A stretch of 40,225 bases of DNA from Oligella ureolytica DSM 18253 (GCF_000373745.1 NZ_KB892294.1:1-40225); one strand, 5' to 3'. Counted from the first letter of the stretch, positions 1-9,289 are shown. The notes: generated by a model from the sequence alone, not told the origin. Program-made: numbers and translations.

Positions 1-2
1 CA

Positions 3-236
3 AAAGCCATCCTTAACGACCTTCAGGAAATTTTCGCTAGTGTGTGCGCTGATTTTGAGGCCGAGTTAGTGGCGTTTGATGGGGAGGACGACCATGTTCA
101 CTTATTAGTGAACTACCCGCCCAAAGTTGCCATATCAAAACTGGTTAATAGCCTAAAGGGTATATCCAGTCTTCTTATCCGAAAAAATAACTACCCCAAC
201 ATTAAAAAGAAACTGTGCTATTCATCCTCGCCCTAA
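3..236 (+). pseudogene. tnpA: IS200/IS605-family TnpA transposase, 5' cut by window edge and 3' truncated
   Basis: The reading frame is open from base 3, so the GTG at 42 is not a real start and the gene begins outside the window. The product resembles the Y1 (HUH) single-strand transposase of IS200/IS605 elements. It has the DHVHLLV segment with the HUH histidine pair, then YPPKVAISKLVNSLKG, which is characteristic of the family. After about 78 residues the frame changes abruptly at KKKL and stops in a short unrelated tail. The helix carrying the catalytic tyrosine should follow this point and is missing, so the fragment should be inactive. The break leads straight into a sequence resembling the right end of an IS605-type element, which suggests an internal deletion derivative. 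Confidence 0.85.
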
Positions 237-260
237 ACGACGAGGCTTTCCGCGCATTTG
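221..260 (+). mobile_element. Probable right end of the IS200/IS605-type element
   Basis: Directly after the truncated transposase lies TTCATCCTCGCCC, a short loop, CGACGAGGCTTT and CCGCGCA. CCTCG (226-230) can pair with CGAGG (241-245). This layout resembles the subterminal hairpin at the right end of IS605/IS1341-type elements. The exact cleavage site cannot be placed without an intact copy. Confidence 0.5.
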
Positions 261-263
261 GGT

Positions 264-302
264 AAAAAAGCCTCTTTTGGACATTATACAAAAGAGGTTT
301 TT
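264..302 (-). terminator. Intrinsic terminator after dnaJ
   Basis: CCTCTTTTG (271-279) pairs with CAAAAGAGG (289-297). On the minus strand the stem is followed by a run of T residues (read from 269 back to 264). It lies 16 bases beyond the dnaJ stop codon and closes the heat-shock block. Confidence 0.8.
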
Positions 303-312
303 AATTACTGAT

Positions 313-1434
313 TTAACTGAAAAAATTTCTTAAACGATCGCCCCAGGACTTATTTTGAGGCGAATGCTTTTCAGCATCCTTATCGACCGATTCAGCAAAT
401 TTTGTCAATAAATCTTTTTGCTCATCACTTAGACGCACCGGCGTTTCAACGACCACATGACAATATAAATCACCAGGGTAACCTGCACGCACGCCTTTGA
501 TGCCCTTGCCACGCAAGCGGAACACTTTGGATGTCTGAGTACCTTCAGGGATCTTAATCTCCCCCTTACCGGTCAACGTCGGTACGGTTAACGTACCGCC
601 CAAGGCCGCCGTCACAAATGACATGGGAACTTCGCAATGCAGATCATCGCCATCACGTGTAAAGATCTCATGTGGCTTAATCATGACATCAATATATAAG
701 TCACCCGGAGGCCCACCGTTTTCACCCGGTTCACCGTTACCGGCTGAACGTACGCGCATACCGCTATCAATACCGGCAGGAATTTCCACTTGCAGGGTCT
801 TATGCTTACGAACACGACCTACGCCATCACATGACTTACATGGATCCTTAATTTCTTTACCTGAACCATGACACGTCGGACAAGTCTGCTGCATATGGAA
901 AATGCCTTGGCGCATATTGACATTACCGGCACCATGACACGTACTACACGTGCTAGCTTCCGTACCTTCTTTGGCTCCTGAACCATCACACGTTTCACAG
1001 ATTTCCCAACTCGGTATACGAATTTCTGTTTTGTAACCTTCCGCTGCTTGCTCAAGCGTAACATCCATACGGTAGCGTAAATCGGCACCACGAGTAACGC
1101 GCGGACCAGCATGACGGCCACCTTGTTGGCCAAAGATATCACCGAAAATATTACCGAAAATATCGCCCAGGTCATTAGGGTCAAAGCCACCGCCACCCAT
1201 ACCATTAGGATCGACGCCGGCATGGCCGAAGCGATCGTAGGCTGCTTTTTTCTCCGGATCAGATAAAACGTCATAGGCCTCTTTGATCGTCTTGAACTTT
1301 TCTTCCGCTTCCTTATCACCTTGTGTGCGATCTGGGTGGTATTTCATGGCGAGTTTACGGAAGGCTTTTTTGATCTCGTCTTCTGAGGCATTTTTGCCTA
1401 GGCCTAACGATTCATAATAATCAGCTTTTGCCAT
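313..1434 (-). CDS. dnaJ: Chaperone DnaJ (Hsp40)
   Basis: Co-chaperone that delivers unfolded clients to DnaK and stimulates its ATPase in the cytoplasm. At 373 aa it is a full-length type I DnaJ. The J domain (about 1-70) has HPD at residues 33-35. A Gly/Phe-rich linker follows, including [17 protein letters not shown]. The zinc-binding region then has four CxxCxGxG repeats ([32 protein letters not shown]), and the two C-terminal substrate-binding domains complete the protein. It is the last gene of the grpE-dnaK-dnaJ block. A terminator-like hairpin separates it from dnaK, so it may be transcribed partly by read-through and at a lower level than dnaK. An AAAGGT ribosome-binding site sits rather far (about 10 bases) from the ATG. 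Confidence 0.97.
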   Translation of the reverse strand: MAKADYYESLGLGKNASEDEIKKAFRKLAMKYHPDRTQGDKEAEEKFKTIKEAYDVLSDPEKKAAYDRFGHAGVDPNGMGGGGFDPNDLGDIFGNIFGDIFGQQGGRHAGPRVTRGADLRYRMDVTLEQAAEGYKTEIRIPSWEICETCDGSGAKEGTEASTCSTCHGAGNVNMRQGIFHMQQTCPTCHGSGKEIKDPCKSCDGVGRVRKHKTLQVEIPAGIDSGMRVRSAGNGEPGENGGPPGDLYIDVMIKPHEIFTRDGDDLHCEVPMSFVTAALGGTLTVPTLTGKGEIKIPEGTQTSKVFRLRGKGIKGVRAGYPGDLYCHVVVETPVRLSDEQKDLLTKFAESVDKDAEKHSPQNKSWGDRLRNFFS

Positions 1435-1466
1435 TTAAATTTATACCTTTGTACTTTTTACAAATA

Positions 1467-1504
1467 AAATGCTCCCGCATGGAAATCCGTGCTGGGAGCA
1501 TTTT
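1467..1504 (-). terminator. Hairpin terminator/attenuator between dnaK and dnaJ
   Basis: AAAATGCTCCC (1467-1476 plus flank) pairs with GGGAGCATTTT (1494-1504), a stem of about 11 base pairs. On the minus strand it is followed by TTTTATTTG. It lies 17 bases after the dnaK stop codon and probably lowers dnaJ expression relative to dnaK or stabilises the dnaK message. Confidence 0.75.
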
Positions 1505-1520
1505 CTTACGCTAAGACAAC

Positions 1521-3446
1521 TTAGTCTTCACGCTTTACTTCTTTGAAGTCAGCATCAACAACATTGTCGTCTTGTGGCTGGGCGTCAGCACCTGCTGCAC
1601 CCTGCTCAGCAGCAGCTTGAGCTTGCATGTCTGCGTACATCTTCTCACCTAACTTCTGAGAAGCCACACCTAATGCTTCTGTTTTTTCTTCGATTGCCGC
1701 CTTGTCATCGCCTTTAAGGACTTCTTCTAAGTCTTTGATGGCGCTTTCAATGGCTTCTTTCTCAGATGCCTCAAGCTTATCGCCGTACTCTTCTAAGGAC
1801 TTACGAGTGCTATGTACTAACACATCACCTTGGTTACGTACACTCACTAATTCAGCAACGCGCTTATCTTCTTCGGCATTTGCCTCCGCGTCTTGAATCA
1901 TGCGCTCAACTTCCTCGTCAGATAGACCGGAGTTAGCCTTGATAGTGACTTTATTCTCTTTACCGGTACCTTTGTCTTTCGCTGATACGTGTAATACACC
2001 GTTGGCGTCAATATCAAAGGTTACTTCAATTTGAGGTAACCCACGTGGCGCAGGTGGAATACCTTCAAGGTTAAACTCACCTAAGAGCTTGTTACCGGAA
2101 GCAATTTCACGCTCACCTTGGAACACTTTAATGGTCACCGCAGGCTGATTATCATCGGCTGTTGAGAAGGTTTGTTGGTGACGAGTCGGGATGGTTGTGT
2201 TTTTCTCAATCATCTTAGTCATCACACCACCCAAGGTCTCAATACCTAAAGATAATGGTGTCACATCTAATAATAAGACGTCAGTACGATCGCCTGCTAG
2301 TACGGAGCCTTGAAGTGCAGCACCCTGTGCAACCGCTTCATCCGGGTTAACATCCTTGCGAGGATCCTTACCGAAGAACTCCTTAACCTTTTCTTGAACG
2401 GCAGGCATACGAGTCATACCACCTACTAGGATAACGTCATCAATTTCAGATAACTTAACACCGGCGTCTTTGATAGCAACACGGCAAGGCTCTAACGTAC
2501 GCTCAACTAAGTCCTCAACCAAGGCTTCTAACTTAGCACGGGTCAAGCGAATATTTAAGTGCTTAGGACCGGAGGCATCAGCCGTCACGTACGGTAAGTT
2601 AATATCGGTTTGAGTCGTTGAAGACAACTCGATTTTCGCTTTTTCAGCCGCCTCTTTTAAACGTTGTAAAGCGAGTACGTCTTTTGATAAGTCAACGCCC
2701 TGCTCTTTTTTGAACTCGTCAATTAAGTACTCAATAATACGCTGGTCAAAGTCCTCACCACCCAAGAAGGTATCACCGTTGGTTGACAACACTTCGAACT
2801 GCTTATCACCGTCAACGTCAGCAATCTCAATGATTGACACGTCAAAGGTACCACCACCTAAGTCAAACACGGCGATCTTACGGTCACCACCGTCGACTTT
2901 ATCCATACCAAAGGCTAAGGCAGCGGCTGTCGGCTCGTTAATAATACGCTTAACCTCAAGACCGGCAATTCGACCGGCATCTTGGGTTGCTTGACGCTGG
3001 CTGTCATTAAAGTAAGCAGGTACAGTAATCACCGCTTGTGTCACAGGCTCACCTAAGAAAGACTCAGCTGTTTCCTTCATCTTGCGAAGAATCTCAGCAG
3101 ACACTTGTGGAGGCGCCATTTTCTTACCATTTACCTCAACCCAAGCGTCACCGTTGTCGGCTTTGACAATCTCATAGGGTGTGATTTCGATATCTTTTTT
3201 AACCTCAGCGTCATCATAACGACGGCCGATTAAACGCTTAATCGCGTATAAGGTATTTTTAGGGTTAGTGACTGCCTGACGCTTTGCAGGAGCACCTACT
3301 AAAATCTCGCCATCTTGTAAATAAGCAACAACCGATGGCGTGGTACGACCACCTTCTGCATTTTCAATGATCTTAATTTGCTTGCCGTCTAACAAAGAGA
3401 CGCAGCTGTTGGTAGTACCTAAGTCAATACCAATAATTTTAGACAT
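1521..3446 (-). CDS. dnaK: Chaperone DnaK (Hsp70)
   Basis: ATP-dependent Hsp70 chaperone of the cytoplasm, working with DnaJ and GrpE in folding, refolding and heat-shock control. At 641 aa it has the normal length. The nucleotide-binding domain shows [12 protein letters not shown] at the N-terminus, the phosphate loop [13 protein letters not shown], and the adenosine-site region [11 protein letters not shown]. The linker [16 protein letters not shown] leads to the substrate-binding domain. The C-terminal lid ends in an Ala/Gln-rich tail and an acidic-basic terminus ([13 protein letters not shown]) typical of proteobacteria. The ATG is preceded by AAGGAA at good spacing. The gap of 82 bases to grpE contains no obvious terminator, so the two are probably co-transcribed. 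Confidence 0.98.
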   Translation of the reverse strand: MSKIIGIDLGTTNSCVSLLDGKQIKIIENAEGGRTTPSVVAYLQDGEILVGAPAKRQAVTNPKNTLYAIKRLIGRRYDDAEVKKDIEITPYEIVKADNGDAWVEVNGKKMAPPQVSAEILRKMKETAESFLGEPVTQAVITVPAYFNDSQRQATQDAGRIAGLEVKRIINEPTAAALAFGMDKVDGGDRKIAVFDLGGGTFDVSIIEIADVDGDKQFEVLSTNGDTFLGGEDFDQRIIEYLIDEFKKEQGVDLSKDVLALQRLKEAAEKAKIELSSTTQTDINLPYVTADASGPKHLNIRLTRAKLEALVEDLVERTLEPCRVAIKDAGVKLSEIDDVILVGGMTRMPAVQEKVKEFFGKDPRKDVNPDEAVAQGAALQGSVLAGDRTDVLLLDVTPLSLGIETLGGVMTKMIEKNTTIPTRHQQTFSTADDNQPAVTIKVFQGEREIASGNKLLGEFNLEGIPPAPRGLPQIEVTFDIDANGVLHVSAKDKGTGKENKVTIKANSGLSDEEVERMIQDAEANAEEDKRVAELVSVRNQGDVLVHSTRKSLEEYGDKLEASEKEAIESAIKDLEEVLKGDDKAAIEEKTEALGVASQKLGEKMYADMQAQAAAEQGAAGADAQPQDDNVVDADFKEVKRED

Positions 3447-3528
3447 GATTAATTTCCTTACGAAAACAATTTAATTTTTTACTGAACTAAATATAGGGTT
3501 TGAAATGTATATTTCAAGAGACTTTTTT

Positions 3529-4119
3529 TTAGACCGCTACAACAACGAGTGCCGGACGAACGACACGTTCAGATAGGGTATAGCCCTTTTGCAACACTTG
3601 AACAATCGTATTGGCCGTATGATTAGGGTCACTAATCGACGATATCGCTTGATGAAGATTAGGATCAAAGGCATCACCCGCCGCCGGCGCAACCTCTTTG
3701 AGGCTATTACGTTCAAAGGCTTGAGTTAGTTGGCGTAAGGTAGTTTCAACTCCCTCTTTGTACGTCTCAACGGATTGCTGCTCATGCGCTAACGCCGCTT
3801 CGAGGCTATCACGTACCGGAATCAGGCTCTCTGAAAAAGACTCCAAGGCAAACTTACGTGCTTTAGAGACTTCCTCTTGGCTACGGCGACGAATATTTTC
3901 TACTTCGGCGCGCGCTCTTAAGAGATCCTCGTGCATTTGAGCAATTTCACCCTGTAACTCGGAAACCATCTGCCCAAGGTCAGCATCGGACTCATCAGCA
4001 CCTAAGCTCTCAATAATTTCCTCGTCAGTAATCGACTCACTCTGAGCTAACTCCTCTTCGCTAACGAGATTTTCAGCTGTTTCCTGAGCTTGTTGCTCTT
4101 CTTGATTCTTCTCAGTCAT
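3529..4119 (-). CDS. grpE: Nucleotide exchange factor GrpE
   Basis: Releases ADP from DnaK and so drives client release. At 196 aa, the N-terminal 50 residues are acidic and Glu/Gln-rich and probably disordered. A long coiled-coil helix follows (about 55-110, including LRARAEVENIRRRSQEEVSKARKF in heptads). The C-terminal beta domain ends in the family signature VLQKGYTLSERVVRPALVVVA. An AGGAA ribosome-binding site lies 8 bases before the ATG. It is the first heat-shock gene downstream of hemH and has a promoter-like sequence and a leader hairpin in front of it. No CIRCE operator is seen here even though hrcA lies two genes upstream. Confidence 0.96.
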   Translation of the reverse strand: MTEKNQEEQQAQETAENLVSEEELAQSESITDEEIIESLGADESDADLGQMVSELQGEIAQMHEDLLRARAEVENIRRRSQEEVSKARKFALESFSESLIPVRDSLEAALAHEQQSVETYKEGVETTLRQLTQAFERNSLKEVAPAAGDAFDPNLHQAISSISDPNHTANTIVQVLQKGYTLSERVVRPALVVVAV

Positions 4120-4155
4120 AAAGTATTCCTGAAATAATGTAAATTACAAAAATCA

Positions 4156-4193
4156 AGGTCACGATATTGAGTTTATTAAGCTCAGCGTGACCT
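4156..4193 (-). other. Hairpin before grpE: hemH terminator or grpE leader structure
   Basis: Perfect inverted repeat AGGTCACG (4156-4163) and CGTGACCT (4186-4193) around a 22-base loop that can extend the stem (CTGAG/CTCA). On the minus strand the stem is followed by TTGATTTTTG, so it can be read as the hemH terminator. The promoter-like sequence at 4214-4241 lies upstream of it in the same direction, so the hairpin may also sit in the 5' leader of grpE. Confidence 0.6.
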
Positions 4194-4213
4194 CTAATAT
4201 TAGATATGACTTC

Positions 4214-4241
4214 TATATAGTGTTATTTAAAAATTTTTCAA
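4214..4241 (-). promoter_or_regulatory. Candidate grpE-dnaK promoter (sigma70 and/or sigma32)
   Basis: On the minus strand TTGAAA (4241-4236), a 16-base spacer and TATATA (4219-4214). The -35 is extended to CTTGAAA, the sigma32 consensus, and CACTATAT placed 13 bases later partly matches the sigma32 -10 (CCCCATNT). Transcription would start near 4207, about 90 bases before the grpE ATG. Confidence 0.55.
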
Positions 4242-4288
4242 GGCTTTTTAAAAAATTATTTTGACTGATTAAATAGCTGCCTTAGCAA

Positions 4289-5329
4289 CTAACGCCAACC
4301 CTTTAGGTTGCTTTCAACAATGTATTGGATAACGTTCATGCCAATCTCCTCGGCATTTAAGCACGGGATATATAGCAACTCCTCACCACCCACTTCTTTT
4401 TCGAAGATGTCTTTGCAGCCCATCGCAATTTCTTCGAGGGTTTCTAGGCAATCCACACTAAACCCCGGACACATCACATGAAGCTTTTTAACACCGGCAG
4501 CGGGATACTCTCTAATCGTGTCCTCGGTACTTGGACCTATCCACTTCGCCTTACCAAAACGACTTTGGAAGCTGACATCAATCGCGACATGATGCTCCGC
4601 TAGGGCCTCGCGCAACAGTTCAGCGGTTAAATGACAATGATCAAAATAAGGGTCCCCCTTGTCTACCATAGACTGTGGCAGACCATGGTAACTCAACAAC
4701 AAGCGATCGGGCTTACCGTGCTGAGCCCAAAAGTCCTCAACACTTTGCGCCAACGCATTGATATACATAGGGTGATCAGTGTAGTGCTTAACTGAACGGA
4801 AGTTCACCGGATCCCGCAAAGCGGCATTGTAGCGACCCAAATAATCTAAAATCGTACCGGTCGTACTACCGGAAAACTGTGGATACATCGGCATCACCAG
4901 AACTTCTTCGCAGCCACGCGCTCTTAATGAATCGATGGTTTTGTTTAATCTCGGCTCGCCATATCGCATTGCAAAATCCACAATGATCGGCCTGGACTCC
5001 GCATTGCTTGCTAAACGTGCCTGTAGCTTTTGAGCTTGCTCTTTGGTGTACACCATCAATGGAGAACCGCCCTCTTGCCATACAAGCTTATAGTTTTCTG
5101 CGACAGGCTTTGAACGTCGCGGGCTGACTATGTGCTTTAGGAACGGCTTCCACAGCAAACCCGGCAACTCAACCACCTTCGGATCAGACAAAAACTCATT
5201 TAGATACTCTCTCACTGCCTCTGGCGTCGGTTCATTCGGCGTACCTAAATTGACCAATAAGACACCAAGCGGTTTAGGCTGAATAGAAGAAAAACGATCG
5301 ACAGAAGTTATTGTTTGTGTTTGACTCAT
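4289..5329 (-). CDS. hemH: Ferrochelatase HemH
   Basis: Inserts Fe2+ into protoporphyrin IX, the last step of haem b synthesis, at the inner face of the membrane. The ATG at 5329 gives 346 aa and has GAGA 8 bases upstream. A TTG at 5341 would add only four residues. Family motifs are VLLVNLGTPNEPTPEAVREYLNEFLSD at the N-terminus, the active-site histidine in LLLSYHGLPQSMVDKGDPY, and the conserved glutamate region MCPGFSVDCLETLEEI. It lies 27 bases behind hrcA and is probably co-transcribed with it. The sulfur operon in this window includes a c-type cytochrome that would need haem, but there is no sign of shared control. Confidence 0.96.
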   Translation of the reverse strand: MSQTQTITSVDRFSSIQPKPLGVLLVNLGTPNEPTPEAVREYLNEFLSDPKVVELPGLLWKPFLKHIVSPRRSKPVAENYKLVWQEGGSPLMVYTKEQAQKLQARLASNAESRPIIVDFAMRYGEPRLNKTIDSLRARGCEEVLVMPMYPQFSGSTTGTILDYLGRYNAALRDPVNFRSVKHYTDHPMYINALAQSVEDFWAQHGKPDRLLLSYHGLPQSMVDKGDPYFDHCHLTAELLREALAEHHVAIDVSFQSRFGKAKWIGPSTEDTIREYPAAGVKKLHVMCPGFSVDCLETLEEIAMGCKDIFEKEVGGEELLYIPCLNAEEIGMNVIQYIVESNLKGWR

Positions 5330-5356
5330 AAATATTCTCAATGAATGATGGCAGAG

Positions 5357-6493
5357 TTAGCGACTCAAGGCCTTTGATAATAACTTGGCGGTGACATCAA
5401 CAATGGTTATTACACGCTGATAAGCCATACGGCTTGGACCAATCACACCCAAAGCTCCGATGATTTTACCATTAAGCTGATAAGGCGCTGTGATAACCGA
5501 CAAATCCTCCATAGGAACCAAACGAGAATCACCACCAATAAAGATTTGGACGCCTTGTGAGCGACTGGAAACATCCATCAACTGCATCAGCTCTGTTTTT
5601 TCTTCAAACAACTCGAACATCTGGCGCAGTCTATCCATATCGGCGGTTAAGTCACTCACACCCAACAAACGGTGCTCTCCGCGAATATGCACTGTTTCAG
5701 CCACTTCGCTGCCACGCACACCAATTTCAACCGCTGCTTGCATCAGTTTTGACATATCCGTTTGCAAAGTATCCAATTCATTACTCAATGTGGTGAGCAC
5801 CTCAGAAAACGACTTGCCGGAGAAATGTTGATTAAAGTAATTAGCTGCACGCTGTAAATCTGACTCTTTGTATTCTTTATCCACAAAAAGGATGCGATTC
5901 TGTACATCGCCATCAGGGGTCACGATCACTAGCAACACACGTGTCTTTGATAACCGAATAAAATCAATATGCTTAAACACCTGTGAACGCTGCGGTGCCA
6001 TCACAATACCGGCAAATTCGGTCAACTCTGAGACCATATCGACTGCTGTACTAAACGCTGTACTAGGATCAGCATCAGCAAACGCGCTAATCAGGCTTGA
6101 TGGCAAATCGACAGCCTGCTCAAGACCAACGTTTAATTCTTTGGAAAAGTCACGCCCACGACTAAACTCACCCCTCAGTTCGCTGACTAATTCCTTAAGC
6201 AGGTCTTCATTAACTTCCTGCTTCAAAGTGACATCTGGATTGAGCTTATGCGCATTAGATGACAACAGATGATCAACAAATAAACGATAGCCTTTGGGCG
6301 TAGGCACTCGCCCCGCAGACGTATGCGGACTATGAATAAGACCCACGCTCTCTAACTCACCCATCACACTACGAATCGTAGCGGGCGATAAAGAAAACAT
6401 CGAGGATAATGATTTGGATCCTACGGGAGAACCCTCTTGGATATATCGCTCTACAATCGCTTGTAATAAAGCATGAGCGCGCTCATCTAACAT
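5357..6493 (-). CDS. hrcA: Heat-inducible transcription repressor HrcA
   Basis: Repressor that normally binds CIRCE operators (TTAGCACTC-N9-GAGTGCTAA) with help from GroEL. The ATG at 6493 gives 378 aa beginning MLDERAHALLQAIVERYIQEG, which matches the family N-terminus. A frame-open GTG at 6541 would add 16 residues without family similarity. The winged-helix region has GSKSLSSMFSLSPATIRSVMGELESVGLI and SPHTSAGRVPTPKGYRLFVD. The rest is the GAF-like and dimerisation domain, ending with the conserved GALGVIGPSRMAYQRVI. It is somewhat longer than typical HrcA of about 340 aa. It is followed by hemH in the same transcript and is divergent from nadK. Confidence 0.95.
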   Translation of the reverse strand: MLDERAHALLQAIVERYIQEGSPVGSKSLSSMFSLSPATIRSVMGELESVGLIHSPHTSAGRVPTPKGYRLFVDHLLSSNAHKLNPDVTLKQEVNEDLLKELVSELRGEFSRGRDFSKELNVGLEQAVDLPSSLISAFADADPSTAFSTAVDMVSELTEFAGIVMAPQRSQVFKHIDFIRLSKTRVLLVIVTPDGDVQNRILFVDKEYKESDLQRAANYFNQHFSGKSFSEVLTTLSNELDTLQTDMSKLMQAAVEIGVRGSEVAETVHIRGEHRLLGVSDLTADMDRLRQMFELFEEKTELMQLMDVSSRSQGVQIFIGGDSRLVPMEDLSVITAPYQLNGKIIGALGVIGPSRMAYQRVITIVDVTAKLLSKALSR

Positions 6494-6550
6494 ATTAAAT
6501 AAAAAGTCGTGTATTTTTAACTGCCGATCCGACGGAAGCACTTATTTTAA

Positions 6551-6582
6551 AGCTTTTGGTTATCATAGCTTTTAGTTATCAT
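6551..6582. repeat. Tandem 16-base direct repeat between hrcA and nadK
   Basis: AGCTTTTGGTTATCAT (6551-6566) is followed immediately by AGCTTTTAGTTATCAT (6567-6582), 15 of 16 identical. The repeats sit in the divergent promoter region of hrcA and nadK, and AT-rich TATAAA and TATATT follow. A regulator binding in tandem is possible but unproven. Confidence 0.8.
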
Positions 6583-6619
6583 ATAAAATTCATTATATAT
6601 TTACTATTTGGTCCGTTTT

Positions 6620-7504
6620 ATGCATTTTTCAACTGCCGCTTTATTTGGTCGCTACCAAGACCCTGGTATGGACGCCCCTTTGCGCGCGATGGCTGAGCTC
6701 CTTAAAAAGGCCGGCTTATCGGTACTGCTTGATAAAGACACCGCGATTCACACCGGATTAAGTGACTACCCGAGCCTTGAGATAGATGAAATGGCAGGCA
6801 CCGTCGATTTAGCGATTGTGATGGGCGGTGACGGTACCGTTTTAGGCGTGGGTCGTAAGCTTTCACCCTATAACATCCCTATTCTCGGTATCAACCATGG
6901 TCGCCTTGGCTTTATTACCGACATCCCCATGGAAAATGCCAAAACCGCCATCGAAGCGGTACTTGATGGCAAATACAGCAAAGAAGATCGTTCACTGCTA
7001 AGTGGTGAGGTTATTCGCGACAATGCTGTACTGACTAAAGACTTAGCCATTAATGATGTTGTACTAAATCGCTCCGGCTATGGCGGTATGATCGAAATTG
7101 AGGTCAACTACAATGACTCCCTCATGTACAACCAGCGAGCTGACGGTTTAATTGTCGCCACACCTACCGGGTCTACCGCCTATTCACTCAGTGCCAATGG
7201 TCCGGTCATGCACCCCGGCTTAGACGCTTTTTTACTAGTACCTGTCGCACCGCAAACACTGTCTGCTCGCCCTATTGTTGTGCCTGATACAGGTATCCTC
7301 ACACTGACGCTGCAAGATATTAGCCGCGGCGGTTATGGTGCTAACGTACACTTTGACATGCAAACGTGGACCAATTTGCATATTGGTGATAAGGTCGTGG
7401 TCAAAAAAGCCCAGCATAAGATGACATTCTTACACCCGATAGGCTATAGTTTCTTTGGTACCTTGCGTCAAAAAATGCACTGGAACGTCATGCCTAAAAC
7501 CTAA
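6620..7504 (+). CDS. nadK: NAD kinase
   Basis: Phosphorylates NAD+ to NADP+ in the cytoplasm. The ATG at 6620 gives 294 aa starting MHFSTAALFGRYQDPGMDAPL, which matches betaproteobacterial NadK. An in-frame TTG at 6608 is less likely. The kinase motif GGDGT is present in VMGGDGTVLGVGRK, followed by GINHGRLGFITDI. The C-terminal domain contains NQRADGLIVATPTGSTAYSLSANGP and HPGLDAFLLVPVAPQTLSARPIVVP, the NAD-binding and glycine-rich elements of the family. It is first of a two-gene nadK-recN unit, with recN only 13 bases downstream. Confidence 0.96.
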   Translation: MHFSTAALFGRYQDPGMDAPLRAMAELLKKAGLSVLLDKDTAIHTGLSDYPSLEIDEMAGTVDLAIVMGGDGTVLGVGRKLSPYNIPILGINHGRLGFITDIPMENAKTAIEAVLDGKYSKEDRSLLSGEVIRDNAVLTKDLAINDVVLNRSGYGGMIEIEVNYNDSLMYNQRADGLIVATPTGSTAYSLSANGPVMHPGLDAFLLVPVAPQTLSARPIVVPDTGILTLTLQDISRGGYGANVHFDMQTWTNLHIGDKVVVKKAQHKMTFLHPIGYSFFGTLRQKMHWNVMPKT

Positions 7505-7517
7505 CTCGCACATTGCT

Positions 7518-9158
7518 ATGTTGAGCTCCTTACATATCCGTAATTTTGTCATTGTCGAAAAAACTGACCTACAATTTGATCATGGATTTACTGTCTTTTC
7601 GGGTGAGACCGGTGCCGGTAAATCGATTTTAATTGACGCTCTGAGCCTCGCTTTGGGTGGCCGCACTGACGCCGGCGTAGTCCGCGAAGGCGCAGACAAA
7701 AGCGAAATTAGCGCCATCTTTGACCCTAGCACGGAGGTGCGCCAATGGTTAAAAGACAATGACTTTAACGATGACGAACTGATTGTACGTAGAATCATTA
7801 CTAGCCAAGCTAAAAGCCGTGCCTTTATCAATGACAGCCCCTGCACCTTAACTCAACTCAAGGAGCTGGGAGAAATGTTAGTTGACATTCACGGCCAACA
7901 TCAACATCAAAGTCTTCTCAAAAACACTGCTCAACGCCAGCTTTTGGATTCGCACGCACAAATAGAGCCACAGCTGCGCGAGCTGTCGACGCGTTGGCAA
8001 CGATGGCAATCAAATCAGCAGAAGCTAAAAGACTTTCTGGAAAATGAGCAGCAACGCAAACTGGAGCAGGAGCATCTCGAATGGCAATGGCAAGAGTTAA
8101 ATCACCTTAAGCCACAAGAGCATGAGTGGGAAGAGATTGATCAATCCTTTAATCGCTTATCCAACGCTGTTGCCCTACTGGAAGGTGCCGGCGCAATTAT
8201 CCAACAAATCGATGGTGAAGAGCAAAGTGTACTCACGGTACTAAACCGCTGTCTGCAACAAATCCATCAGCTGAGCAAGCACGACCCCGCACTTGCCACC
8301 ATCGCTGAAAGTATCGAATCCGCACGCATCAGCTGCGTCGAAGCGAGTCACGATTTAAACCGCTTCTTGGACGATGTCGAGCTAGAACCTCAGCGCTTAG
8401 AGGAAACTGAACGCCGCATGCGTCAACTATTTGATGCGGCCAAAAAGTTTAATACTGAACCCAGTAAGCTGCATCTACTCTTGGCCGATTTAGAGCAACG
8501 CTTAGCCGACATGGAAGTCAGCATGGACCTCGATTCACTCAAGCAAGCAGTAGAGCAAAACAAGGCAGACTACATGCAGTTAGCCGAGGAAATCTCAACC
8601 ATTCGTAAAAACACGGCGCACGATCTGTCACTCAAAGTCACCGATGTCATGCAAACATTAGCCATGCAAGGCGGTCGCTTTGAGATCGAACTACAAGCAA
8701 GCACTCCCTCTGCTTTCGGTTTAGAGCAAGTTCAATTTAATGTGGCCGGCCATGCCGGTACGACACCGCGAGCGCTTAACAAAATTGCCTCCGGTGGTGA
8801 GTTAGCGCGTATTTCTTTAGCACTTTCGGTGATTGCCAATAAGGCAGGCCAAGTGGCTACATTAATTTTTGATGAGGTAGATACCGGTATCGGCGGAGGC
8901 GTAGCGGAAATCGTTGGACGCCTTTTAAGGCAGCTTGGTGAAGACCACCAAGTGCTTTGTGTCACTCATTTAGCCCAAGTAGCCTCTTGTGCCCACCACC
9001 ACTTTGAAGTAAGCAAAAAAGCACAAGAAGGCATTACGCGATCGGACATCACAGCACTCGATGATCAGCAGCGAGTTCAGGAAATTGCTCGTATGCTAGG
9101 TGGTTTAAATATTTCTGATACCACGTTGCAGCATGCAAAAGAAATGCTAACGCACTAA
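7518..9158 (+). CDS. recN: DNA repair protein RecN
   Basis: SMC-like ATPase for double-strand break repair; holds broken ends and helps load RecA. The chosen ATG at 7518 gives 546 aa beginning MLSSLHIRNFVIVEK, the standard RecN N-terminus. The longer frame upstream overlaps nadK. Walker A is GETGAGKS (near residue 32). A long central coiled coil rich in Gln, Glu and Leu surrounds the hinge. The ABC signature lies in KIASGGELARISLAL and Walker B in ATLIFDEVDTGIGGG, followed by LCVTHLAQVAS. It is coupled to nadK. No LexA-type operator was recognised before nadK. Confidence 0.96.
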   Translation: MLSSLHIRNFVIVEKTDLQFDHGFTVFSGETGAGKSILIDALSLALGGRTDAGVVREGADKSEISAIFDPSTEVRQWLKDNDFNDDELIVRRIITSQAKSRAFINDSPCTLTQLKELGEMLVDIHGQHQHQSLLKNTAQRQLLDSHAQIEPQLRELSTRWQRWQSNQQKLKDFLENEQQRKLEQEHLEWQWQELNHLKPQEHEWEEIDQSFNRLSNAVALLEGAGAIIQQIDGEEQSVLTVLNRCLQQIHQLSKHDPALATIAESIESARISCVEASHDLNRFLDDVELEPQRLEETERRMRQLFDAAKKFNTEPSKLHLLLADLEQRLADMEVSMDLDSLKQAVEQNKADYMQLAEEISTIRKNTAHDLSLKVTDVMQTLAMQGGRFEIELQASTPSAFGLEQVQFNVAGHAGTTPRALNKIASGGELARISLALSVIANKAGQVATLIFDEVDTGIGGGVAEIVGRLLRQLGEDHQVLCVTHLAQVASCAHHHFEVSKKAQEGITRSDITALDDQQRVQEIARMLGGLNISDTTLQHAKEMLTH

Positions 9159-9196
9159 GCTAAGCTACTAAGGCATGGGTATGATATACATGCACC

Positions 9197-9245
9197 AAAA
9201 AGCCCCAAGACCGGATATCACTATATTATCTGGGTATTGGGGCTT
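9197..9245 (-). terminator. Intrinsic terminator between recN and the fur unit
   Basis: AAGCCCCAA (9200-9208) pairs with TTGGGGCTT (9237-9245). On the minus strand the stem runs into TTTTTGG, so it best serves the transcript of fur and its small downstream gene. It may also stop recN transcription from the other side. Confidence 0.75.
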
Positions 9246-9289
9246 AGTTATTGCTTGGTGGTGAGAACGCACTCTACAATCCCTAGGGA

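Noticed and set aside
819-1319. Minus-strand open frame of 166 codons inside dnaJ
   Set aside because: It is an out-of-frame shadow of dnaJ on the same strand, with no family features and a lysine/arginine-rich composition.
6494-6541. Longer HrcA start at the GTG at 6541
   Set aside because: The extra 16 residues do not resemble HrcA, while MLDERAHALLQAIVERYI at 6493 is the usual N-terminus.
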